Assembly (NCBI GenBank): GCA_000438355.1 | Contig: FR901427.1 | Location: 1 to 8,158, forward strand | Direction of reading: 5' to 3' | Origin: Clostridium sp. CAG:273 | Lineage (GTDB): Bacteria; Bacillota; Clostridia; TANB77; CAG-508 | DNA: 8,158 bases | Part shown: positions 1 to 5,975 of the stretch, piece after piece | Layout of the letters: each line of letters begins with the position of its first letter | Position numbering within the stretch: position 1 is the first letter of the stretch | Program-made: the position numbers and the translations under genes | The notes under the pieces: generated by a model | What the model saw: only the letters and a program-made list of their open reading frames with translations | Databases searched by the model: none | Told to the model about the DNA's origin: nothing

Positions 1-76
1 ATAAATAATTAGTTTAGTTACCTATTTATTAGTTTTTATTATATTTTAGATTATATATATAGTTTATATTTTGTTT

Positions 77-1306
77 TTATTTTTTTCTTCTCAAAATCCA
101 TCCATTTTCTACTTTTATAGGTAAATGCATTTTTACGCTTTGTCCTGCTTTTCCTGGATTTACTGTTTGGATTTCTTCATCTGTTTCTGCATCCCATAAT
201 TTATCTATTGTAAATGTTACAACATCTATTTTATTAGGAATTAATATTTCCATTGTATCACCTACACTTAATTTATTACGTATTTCTATCAATGTTTTGT
301 CTTCATTATATTCTGTTACTTTTCCTCCAAACTCATAGTGTGCATTATATTGTTTTCCTTCATAATCTTGGAAATCCTTATTATTTCTATCATTAAAATA
401 AAATGTTGTAAGTCCACGTGTTTTAGTCTTTTCTAACTCATTTAAGTATTTTGTATAGTCATATTTTTCCGGATTACTACAATAGTCGTCTATTGCATTT
501 CTATATGCATTTACAACAGATGCTAAATAATACTCTGTTTTTAATCTTCCTTCAATTTTTACACTGTCTATACCCATTTCTACAATTTCTGGTATTTCCT
601 TTACTAAACACATATCTTTAGATGAAAATATATATGTACCTTTTTCGTCATGTTCTACTGGCATTAAATTTCCTGGATTGTTATGCTCTTCTACATATAC
701 ATTATAAGCCCATCTACAACTTTGAGCACAATCTCCTAAATTTGCACTCCTATTTGCTAAGAAATCACTTAAAAAGCATCTTCCTGAATATCCAAAGCAA
801 ATTGCACCATGAATAAAAATTTCTACTTCTAAGTTTTTCTCTCTGTTTTTTATTATATCTCTTATTTGTTCTTTGTTTAATTCTCTACCTAATATAACCC
901 TTTTAGCTCCATTTTTATACCAGAAATTTGCTGTATGATAACTAACTGTATTAGCTTGTGTACTTACATGTATTGGTACATCTGGTGCTTCCTCTTTTAT
1001 TACATCAATTACACCACCATCTGCTGCAATTATTGCATCTACTTTTAATTTATTTAGCATTCTAGCTTGTTTTCTTATTTCTTCATATGTATTATCCCAA
1101 GCATAAATATTAATAGCTGCATGTACTTTTTTACCTATACTATGTGCATATTCTATTGTCTTTGCTAGATCATCATCATCAACTTCTGCTCTACTTCTAA
1201 GTGACAAAGAAGATGTTCCACAATATACAGCATCTGCTCCATACATAAATGCTGTTTTTGCTTTTTCAAATGAACCTGCTGGTGCTAATAATTCTGGTTT
1301 TTTCAT
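77..1306 (-). CDS. trhP: U32-family tRNA hydroxylation protein, TrhP/YrrO (YegQ) type
   Basis: Family knowledge: TrhP proteins (E. coli YegQ, B. subtilis YrrN/YrrO) carry an iron-sulfur cluster and make 5-hydroxyuridine at the wobble position of tRNAs in a prephenate-dependent reaction in the cytoplasm. Seen: 409 aa, close to YrrO length. The N-terminus reads KKPELLAPAGSFEKA, followed by GADAVYCG, typical of the TIM-barrel-like start. The U32 signature lies at residues 163-180 (IFIHGAICFGYSGRCFLS). C170, C177, C193 and C197 (the last two in GDCAQSCRW) match the four conserved cluster cysteines. SVKIEGRLK is at 248-256. A C-terminal beta domain of about 80 residues follows (KVTEYNED...SVGDTMEILIP). 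The ATG has AAAGGAG nine bases upstream. The old label 'collagenase-like peptidase U32' is misleading. The partner methyltransferase TrmR lies 2.3 kb away on the same strand. Confident in the family; TrhP activity is inferred from close resemblance to YrrO. Confidence 0.9.
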   Translation of the reverse strand: MKKPELLAPAGSFEKAKTAFMYGADAVYCGTSSLSLRSRAEVDDDDLAKTIEYAHSIGKKVHAAINIYAWDNTYEEIRKQARMLNKLKVDAIIAADGGVIDVIKEEAPDVPIHVSTQANTVSYHTANFWYKNGAKRVILGRELNKEQIRDIIKNREKNLEVEIFIHGAICFGYSGRCFLSDFLANRSANLGDCAQSCRWAYNVYVEEHNNPGNLMPVEHDEKGTYIFSSKDMCLVKEIPEIVEMGIDSVKIEGRLKTEYYLASVVNAYRNAIDDYCSNPEKYDYTKYLNELEKTKTRGLTTFYFNDRNNKDFQDYEGKQYNAHYEFGGKVTEYNEDKTLIEIRNKLSVGDTMEILIPNKIDVVTFTIDKLWDAETDEEIQTVNPGKAGQSVKMHLPIKVENGWILRRKK

Positions 1307-1395
1307 ATATTATTTCTCCTTTTATTTTGAAATTAGTAATATCTTTTGATTTTTTATTTTTTATATATAATTATCTCATAAAATAAGCAATTATA

Positions 1396-1424
1396 ATAAT
1401 ATCATAATATACAATTATTTTCAA
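1396..1424 (-). promoter_or_regulatory. Putative sigma-A-type promoter of trhP
   Basis: On the minus strand there is a -35 TTGAAA (1419-1424), a 17-base spacer and a -10 TATTAT (1396-1401) preceded by TGA, an extended -10. Transcription would start near 1389, leaving a leader of about 83 bases with no obvious hairpin. This suggests trhP is transcribed independently of the upstream nuclease gene. The rest of the 266-base gap is featureless AT-rich sequence. Confidence 0.6.
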
Positions 1425-1572
1425 GTTTGGAGAAGTATTATAGGTATATTAATTAATCGTTATCACACTGTTATATATAATATATCTATTTAAAACGTAT
1501 TTTTCATATTTAAATTTTTGCAGCAGTATAGAGAAAATTTTAAACTTTCTACCCTTCATTATCTTAATGTTT

Positions 1573-2598
1573 TTATATTTCTTCAATGTCTCTAATATGC
1601 AATTCAATTTCTTCTACTTTTGGTAATTGTGATTTTAAATATTCTGGTATATCTTCTAGTAGTTTATATTCACTAACTCCAATTGGGCTACTTATATTTC
1701 TTAATGCATATTCTGCTGTAAAATTATCTTTATTTTTGCATAATAATAATCCTATGGTCGCATTATCTGTTTTATCTTTTACCAAATCATCTATTGCTGA
1801 TAAATAAAAATTAAGTTGTCCTGCATCTGTAGGCTCAAATTCTCTTGCTTTTAATTCAACAACAACATAACATTTTAATTTTAAATGATAAAATAATAAA
1901 TCAATATAATATTCTTTCTCACTTACGGTTATTTTATACTGTTCTCCAACAAACGCAAATCCTTTTCCCAATTCAATAAGAACATCTTTTATTTTGTCTA
2001 TCATTGCCTTTTCAATCTCTATTTCTTTTACTTTTCCTTTTAGTGAAATAAAGTCAAAAAGATATGGATCTTTCATTGTCTGTATTGCTAAATCACTTTG
2101 AATGTCTGGCAAAGTTGCAGGAAAGTTGGTTACTTTTTCGGCAACTACTTGCCTTTCATATAATTTGCTTTCTATTTGCATTGTTAATAAACTTCTAGAC
2201 CAACCATTTATAATACTTTGCTTTATATACCATTTTCTTTCTTCTATATTTTTTACTTTATCCATCAAAATTATATTGTGTCCCCACGGAATTTGTGCAA
2301 CAACTTGTTGCACAAATTCAAAGTCTGGATATTCTTCTGCTATTTTTTTCATATATTTTAGATTTCTTACAGAAAAACCTGTAACCTTTGGAAACTCTAA
2401 TTTTAAATCTATAGATAAACTATCAATGAATTTATTTCCCCATTTGCTGTTATCTCCTATAATTTTCCCAATATGCCAATACATAAATATTAATTCTTTA
2501 TTTACTATTTGCATTGCTTTATATTGTGATTTTAATACTTCTTGTTTTATATTTTCAAAAATTTGTTTATATTTGCCTATATCTATTTCATTTTCCAT
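1573..2598 (-). CDS. DUF1016/YhcG-family PDDEXK nuclease-domain protein
   Basis: 341 aa, a usual length for the family. The N-terminal YhcG/DUF1016 domain (about residues 10-150) has the typical WGNKFIDSLSIDLKLEFP and GFSVRNLKYMKK stretches, then WGHNIILMDKV and a helical WYIKQSIINGWSRSLL. The C-terminal nuclease domain has GFAFVGEQYKI, YYIDLLFYH with D233, VVVELK with E248 and K250, then GQLNFYL with Q261. This is an intact D-x14-E-x-K PDDEXK catalytic set, so the enzyme is probably active on DNA. Family members often sit near restriction-modification or defence genes; none is visible here, so the cellular role is unknown. The ATG is preceded by AGAAGG at a 6-base spacing. It is transcribed divergently from the membrane-protein gene at 2830. 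No convincing terminator was found after its stop codon. It may be a horizontally acquired accessory gene lodged between two tRNA-modification genes (inference). Confidence 0.9.
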   Translation of the reverse strand: MENEIDIGKYKQIFENIKQEVLKSQYKAMQIVNKELIFMYWHIGKIIGDNSKWGNKFIDSLSIDLKLEFPKVTGFSVRNLKYMKKIAEEYPDFEFVQQVVAQIPWGHNIILMDKVKNIEERKWYIKQSIINGWSRSLLTMQIESKLYERQVVAEKVTNFPATLPDIQSDLAIQTMKDPYLFDFISLKGKVKEIEIEKAMIDKIKDVLIELGKGFAFVGEQYKITVSEKEYYIDLLFYHLKLKCYVVVELKAREFEPTDAGQLNFYLSAIDDLVKDKTDNATIGLLLCKNKDNFTAEYALRNISSPIGVSEYKLLEDIPEYLKSQLPKVEEIELHIRDIEEI

Positions 2599-2662
2599 CT
2601 TTTACCTTCTTTCTAATTTTGCAGACATCCCTGTAAAATTAAATAATGTTACTATTAAAAGC

Positions 2663-2691
2663 ATTATATCATTTATTTTATCATATTTCAT
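2663..2691 (-). promoter_or_regulatory. Putative promoter of the DUF1016 nuclease gene
   Basis: The minus strand shows a perfect TATAAT (2663-2668) preceded by TGA (extended -10), a 17-base spacer and a -35-like ATGAAA (2686-2691, four of six consensus bases). The transcript would begin near 2656, giving a leader of about 58 bases that includes the imperfect hairpin at 2617-2638. Confidence 0.5.
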
Positions 2692-2744
2692 TAAAATTCA
2701 AAAGAATTTTCACTTTGTTAGTATAAATTTACTCTATGATATTC

Positions 2745-2769
2745 TTATCTTAAAATTTATTTAAGATAA
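2745..2769. repeat. Perfect 10-bp inverted repeat in the divergent promoter region
   Basis: TTATCTTAAA (2745-2754) and TTTAAGATAA (2760-2769) are exact reverse complements around an ATTTA loop. No gene upstream on either strand would need a terminator here, because the flanking genes diverge. The repeat lies about 27 bases upstream of the -10 box at 2796, so it is placed like an operator or activator site for the membrane-protein gene. A chance palindrome in AT-rich DNA is possible. Confidence 0.5.
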
Positions 2770-2795
2770 TTTACTTTTTAATAAATTTCTGCTAT

Positions 2796-2801
2796 TATAA
2801 T
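2796..2801 (+). promoter_or_regulatory. Probable -10 box of the membrane-protein gene
   Basis: A perfect TATAAT lies 28 bases upstream of the TTG start codon. No good -35 exists at 16-18 bases (the best is TTTACT at 2770-2775, spacer 20), which would fit a promoter that relies on an activator at the adjacent inverted repeat. That link is inference. Confidence 0.35.
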
Positions 2802-2815
2802 ATTATTGAGTAAAA

Positions 2816-2820
2816 GGGAG
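2816..2820 (+). promoter_or_regulatory. Ribosome binding site that fixes a TTG start
   Basis: GGGAG, within AAAAGGGAG, sits nine bases before the TTG at 2830. The nearby GTG at 2820 overlaps the site itself and opens a frame that stops after five codons, so it cannot be the start. This supports TTG as the real initiation codon. Confidence 0.65.
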
Positions 2821-2829
2821 TGAAAAAAA

Positions 2830-3444
2830 TTGGCTGATGATGAAAGCTTAAATGAAACAAATGAAGAAGAAAATATCAAAACTAATAAATTAGTTGTAAT
2901 AGATAAAAATAGTGAAAAAAATAAATTGTACAACTTATTTTTATTTTTCCTTATATTTTCAATAGTTGGTTGGATTTTCGAAACTGCATATACTTCTATT
3001 CAACTAGGTTTAACTAAGAGAGGTTTTTTGCTTGGTCCTTATTGTCCAATATATGGTTGCGGAGCAGTAATGCTTATTATTGCATTATCTTACATGGAAA
3101 AACAAAATACTTCTCATAAATATTTAAAATTATTTATTGGTTGTATGATTGTTTTTACTTTATTTGAATATGTTACAGGATATGCTTTAGAAGCACTTTT
3201 CCAAATACGTTGTTGGGACTATCCTAATGATTTTATGAATATTAATGGTCGTGTTAGTTTATTATATTGCTTTATGTGGGGAATTGCAGGTATTTTATTT
3301 ACAAAAATTTTATACCCATTTTATAAAAAGGGTTGTAAAGCATTAAATAAATTAAACTTTACAACTAAAAAGGCAATAGTATATATGTGTGCATTTATAT
3401 TTATTTTAGATATTATACTTTCTTGTATTAAATATTTATCCTAA
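2830..3444 (+). CDS. Multipass membrane protein, putative ABC-transporter type IV (CmpB-like, PF06541) family
   Basis: 204 aa, starting at TTG. A polar, acidic N-terminal tail (about residues 1-30, DDESLNETNEEEN) precedes roughly five hydrophobic segments near residues 34-55, 70-88, 99-118, 141-161 and 182-200. Motifs typical of this Bacillota family are visible: GWIFE at 47-51, RGFLLGPYCPIYGCGA at 64-79, FEYVTGYALEALF at 112-124, and CWDYPNDFMNINGRVSLLYCFMWG at about 128-151. The family name is historical. Its biochemical function is not established, no ATPase partner lies nearby, and I assign none. It is the only plus-strand gene in the window, diverging from the nuclease gene and converging on trmR. 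Conserved charged or aromatic residues near the membrane edge (E51, R64, E113, W129, D130) suggest a functional core rather than a passive anchor. Confidence 0.85.
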   Translation: MADDESLNETNEEENIKTNKLVVIDKNSEKNKLYNLFLFFLIFSIVGWIFETAYTSIQLGLTKRGFLLGPYCPIYGCGAVMLIIALSYMEKQNTSHKYLKLFIGCMIVFTLFEYVTGYALEALFQIRCWDYPNDFMNINGRVSLLYCFMWGIAGILFTKILYPFYKKGCKALNKLNFTTKKAIVYMCAFIFILDIILSCIKYLS

Positions 3445-3462
3445 ATAATATTAAAATATTAA

Positions 3463-3509
3463 AATTTAAAATCAAATAATTTATAAATTTAATTATTTAA
3501 TTTTAAATT
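3463..3509. repeat. Near-perfect 18-bp A/T inverted repeat
   Basis: The arms at 3463-3480 and 3492-3509 are reverse complements at 17 of 18 positions around an 11-base loop. The single exception is a C at 3473. Read as minus-strand RNA it becomes a U-G wobble, so the structure is stronger for transcripts running out of trmR. It lies 19 bases after the stop codon of the membrane-protein gene and has almost no G+C, so it is not a typical terminator stem. Confidence 0.55.
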
Positions 3510-3523
3510 ATCATAAAAAGTTT

Positions 3524-3564
3524 AAATTTTATACAGACTTTACGATATATACAAATTTTATACA
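3524..3564. repeat. 12-bp direct repeat, 29-base period
   Basis: AAATTTTATACA occurs at 3524-3535 and again at 3553-3564. There are only two copies, separated by 17 bases of non-repeated sequence, in a non-coding gap. Its role is unknown, and low complexity is a plausible explanation. Confidence 0.45.
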
Positions 3565-3586
3565 AGTTTTTTATATACTATATTAG

Positions 3587-3633
3587 AAAAAAGACATTAA
3601 AATATCTTTTAAAGATACTTTAATGTCTTTTTT
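3587..3633. terminator. Bidirectional rho-independent terminator between convergent genes
   Basis: The stem arms AAGACATTAAAATATC (3591-3606) and GATACTTTAATGTCTT (3614-3629) enclose a 7-base loop. T runs lie on both sides: six T on the plus strand (3628-3633) and six on the minus strand (opposite 3587-3592). The one non-paired position on the plus strand becomes a G-U pair on the minus strand. It begins directly at the trmR stop codon and would also stop read-through from the membrane-protein gene, which ends at 3444. Confidence 0.8.
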
Positions 3634-4222
3634 ATCTTACTACTTTAGTTATTGCTAACCCATCTCCTACTTCCAAAATTTCGGTTTCTAAAGTAGGATT
3701 TTTGGTTATCTCTGCAATATATTCTCTTAAATTTCTTACAGCAGTTCTTTGTTTGTGCTTATTATAGTCACTCATTACATAACCTTTATATAAAACATTA
3801 TCTGCTATAATATAGCCATTTTTGTTAATTAATCTTAAAGCTTCACTTAAAAAGAAAGGATATTTTCCTTTTGCAGCATCTATAAAAATAGCATCATATT
3901 TTTTGTTAATTGTAGGTAGAATCTCTACTGCATCACCTTCTATAATATTAATTTTATCTGCAATATCTACAAGTTTTATATTCCTTTTTGCTTCTTCTAC
4001 TCTATCGTGTTCTCTTTCTATTGTATCTATTATTCCACCGTCTAACAAGTATTTCGAAAAACATATGGCAGAATAACCTACAGCTGTACCTATTTCTAAT
4101 ATTGCATTTGGTTTTATTTTGCCAAGTAAATTTCCTACAACCTTTAAAGTGTCATCCATAATTATCGGTATATGCTCTTCTAATGCTTTTATTTTTATTT
4201 TTTCTAACTCTGCTTCATTCAT
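3632..4222 (-). CDS. trmR: tRNA 5-hydroxyuridine methyltransferase, TrmR/YrrM type O-methyltransferase
   Basis: Family knowledge: B. subtilis TrmR (YrrM) uses S-adenosylmethionine to methylate 5-hydroxyuridine-34 to 5-methoxyuridine in tRNA. Seen: 196 aa with a class I Rossmann fold of the O-methyltransferase 3 family. SAM motif I is at residues 42-51 (LEIGTAVGYS) and the acidic loop is DTIERE (66-71). FIDAAKGKYP (113-122) and IADNVLYKG (139-147) place D115, D141 and N142 with the spacing of the metal-binding triad of TrmR. KQRTAVRNLREY (158-169) matches the family's substrate-side helix. The ATG has AGGAG at a 7-base spacing, and an in-frame TAA two codons upstream blocks a longer start. The protein lacks roughly the first 18-20 residues of B. 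subtilis YrrM. Its likely pathway partner TrhP lies at 77-1306. A generic O-methyltransferase acting on another substrate cannot be excluded, but the TrhP neighbour favours TrmR. Confidence 0.85.
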   Translation of the reverse strand: MNEAELEKIKIKALEEHIPIIMDDTLKVVGNLLGKIKPNAILEIGTAVGYSAICFSKYLLDGGIIDTIEREHDRVEEAKRNIKLVDIADKINIIEGDAVEILPTINKKYDAIFIDAAKGKYPFFLSEALRLINKNGYIIADNVLYKGYVMSDYNKHKQRTAVRNLREYIAEITKNPTLETEILEVGDGLAITKVVR

Positions 4223-4360
4223 TTTTTATCTCCTATAATTTTATTTATAGTTTCTTTCTAATAATTTTTATTTTATTCTAGTATTATTTTTTTAATTTTA
4301 TTTTTAGTTCCAATATAAGTGTGACTTTTTTAGTATATATTACTAATAATTTTTAATTAC

Positions 4361-4403
4361 AATAATTAAAGACAGACTTTTAATAAATTATATAATCTGT
4401 CCT
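4361..4403 (-). terminator. Probable weak terminator of clpX
   Basis: On the minus strand AGGACAGA (opposite 4396-4403) pairs with TCTGTCTT (opposite 4369-4376): eight pairs including one G-U, around a 19-base loop, followed by an interrupted T tract, TTTAATTATT. The same stem on the plus strand is broken by an A-C mismatch, so it favours clpX transcripts. The long loop and poor T run suggest partial read-through into trmR. Confidence 0.45.
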
Positions 4404-4443
4404 CAATTTTTTCATTTAAAAAAAGTGATATAATATCTATTTT

Positions 4444-5748
4444 TTATGCTGATTCTGTCTTTTTGGTAGATTCTCTTTTTGCTTTTTCTTTTTTAGTTAC
4501 TTCTCTATTATTGTTTATTACCAGTCTTGGTGCCTCACCATTTTTTACAGTTTCTTTTGTAATAATACATTTTTCTATATTTGGATTTGATGGTATTTCA
4601 AACATTATGTCTCTCATTATTTCTTCTATTATTGACCTTAAACCTCTAGCACCAGTCTTTCTTTCTATTGCTTTATCTACTATTAAATTAATAGCTTCTG
4701 GCTCAAATTCTAATGTAACATTGTCTAATTCAAATAGTTTTTGATATTGTTTTACTAATGCATTTTTTGGCTTTGTTACAATATTAGCTAAAGCTTCTCT
4801 ATCAAGCTCATGCAAAGTTGCAATTATTGGAAGTCTACCAACAAACTCTGGAATTAATCCAAATTTTAATAAGTCTTGTGGTAATAGCTCCTTAAATATT
4901 TCGTATTTGCTTTCTTCCTTTTCGCTTTTTATCTCAGCTCCAAAGCCTATTGCCTTTTGGGCTGTTCTTTCTTTTATAATTTTTTCTAAACCTTCAAACG
5001 CCCCACCACAAATAAATAATATATTTTCAGTATTTATTTGTATTAATTCTTGATGTGGATGTTTTCTTCCACCTTGTGGTGGAACAGCTGCTGTTGTACC
5101 TTCTACAATCTTAAGTAATGCCTGTTGTACTCCTTCTCCACTAACATCTCTTGTAATAGATGGATTTTCTGACTTTCTTGCTATTTTGTCAATTTCATCT
5201 ATATATACAATTCCTTTTTCTGCTTTTTCTACATCATAGTCTGCAGCTTGAATTAGTTTTAATAAAATATTCTCAACATCTTCTCCTACATAACCTGCTT
5301 CTGTTAATGTTGTAGCATCTGCTATTGCAAATGGTACTTTTAAAGTTTTAGCTAGAGTTTGTGCAAGAAGAGTTTTACCACTTCCTGTTGGTCCTAGCAA
5401 TAAAACATTACTTTTTTGTATTTCTACATCTGAATCTTTTTGATTATTTATACGTTTATAATGGTTATAAACTGCAACAGAAAGCGTTTTTTTAGCATCC
5501 TCCTGTCCTATTACATAAGAATCTAATACTGCTTTAATTTCTTCTGGAGTAGGCAATTTTTCTTGTTTATTTATTGTATATTCTGTTTCATTATTTTCAT
5601 ATAATTCATCTTCTACTATGTTTGAACATACTTTTATACATTCGTTACAAATATATACTCCAGGACCTGCTATAATTCTTTCCACACTATTTTGTGATTT
5701 ACCACAGAACGAACATCTAATTTCTTTACTTTTTGTGCTTTTAGCCAT
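4444..5748 (-). CDS. clpX: ATP-dependent Clp protease ATP-binding subunit ClpX
   Basis: The AAA+ unfoldase forms hexamers that recognise substrates and feed them into the ClpP chamber in the cytoplasm. Seen in 434 aa: an N-terminal C4 zinc-binding domain with C12, C15, C34 and C37 (CSFCGKSQ and CNECIKVC); Walker A GPTGSGKT (119-126); pore-1 loop GYVGED (152-157); Walker B VYIDEID (181-187); RKH loop at 228-230; the ClpP-docking loop IGF (267-269); EFVGRLP (301-307); and sensor-2 TGARGLR (365-371). All key elements are intact. The C-terminus ends in a lysine/threonine-rich tail (415-434), slightly longer than in E. coli or B. subtilis. The ATG is preceded by AAAGGAAG at a 5-base spacing. It lies 227 bases after clpP with no terminator between, so co-transcription with clpP is likely. 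No strong promoter was recognised in that gap; TTAAAC/TAAAAT is only a weak candidate. Confidence 0.98.
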   Translation of the reverse strand: MAKSTKSKEIRCSFCGKSQNSVERIIAGPGVYICNECIKVCSNIVEDELYENNETEYTINKQEKLPTPEEIKAVLDSYVIGQEDAKKTLSVAVYNHYKRINNQKDSDVEIQKSNVLLLGPTGSGKTLLAQTLAKTLKVPFAIADATTLTEAGYVGEDVENILLKLIQAADYDVEKAEKGIVYIDEIDKIARKSENPSITRDVSGEGVQQALLKIVEGTTAAVPPQGGRKHPHQELIQINTENILFICGGAFEGLEKIIKERTAQKAIGFGAEIKSEKEESKYEIFKELLPQDLLKFGLIPEFVGRLPIIATLHELDREALANIVTKPKNALVKQYQKLFELDNVTLEFEPEAINLIVDKAIERKTGARGLRSIIEEIMRDIMFEIPSNPNIEKCIITKETVKNGEAPRLVINNNREVTKKEKAKRESTKKTESA

Positions 5749-5975
5749 TTTTAGCTTCCTTTCTAAAATTTATGTTTAAATTTTATATATGATTTTTCTT
5801 AAGTTTAACTCATAAACTTTTAATTTCTTTTTACATTTTTTTAATTTTTTATACTTAAATAAAATTTACCTTTTTATCATTTGATATTATTTTAACTTAT
5901 ACTATTTTATATAAGCTTAGTTGTTCTTTGTTTTCTTGATTTTTATTTTAAAATTCCGATTTTTCTTCTGCATTT

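Noticed and set aside
622..816. Short plus-strand frame inside trhP (and similar frames at 1586, 3822, 4463, 7100 and 7859)
   Set aside because: All lie opposite strongly supported genes, lack recognisable domains and ribosome binding sites, and are explained by low stop density on the reverse strand.
77..1306. Collagenase-like secreted protease
   Set aside because: The U32 name suggests this, but there is no signal peptide and the four-cysteine pattern and C-terminal domain match the TrhP tRNA hydroxylation proteins.
1516..1554. Terminator for the nuclease gene
   Set aside because: A short imperfect pairing (AGAAAGTT with AATTTTCT) exists, but the stem is almost all A/T and no T run follows on the minus strand.
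2102..2764. A 220-codon plus-strand open frame opposite the nuclease gene
   Set aside because: It is antisense to a well-supported DUF1016 gene, has no family motifs, is rich in Phe/Ile/Ser/Cys as expected from reversed AT-rich coding sequence, and runs through the nuclease promoter region.
3524..3564. CRISPR-like pair of repeats with a 29-base period
   Set aside because: There are only two copies, the repeat is just 12 bases and A/T-only apart from one C, the spacer is too short, and no cas genes are present.
5749..5975. A CtsR box or strong promoter before clpX
   Set aside because: AAGGTAAATTTT gives at most half a CtsR heptad without a second arm. TTAAAC with TAAAAT at 17 bases is only a weak promoter match, common by chance at this base composition.
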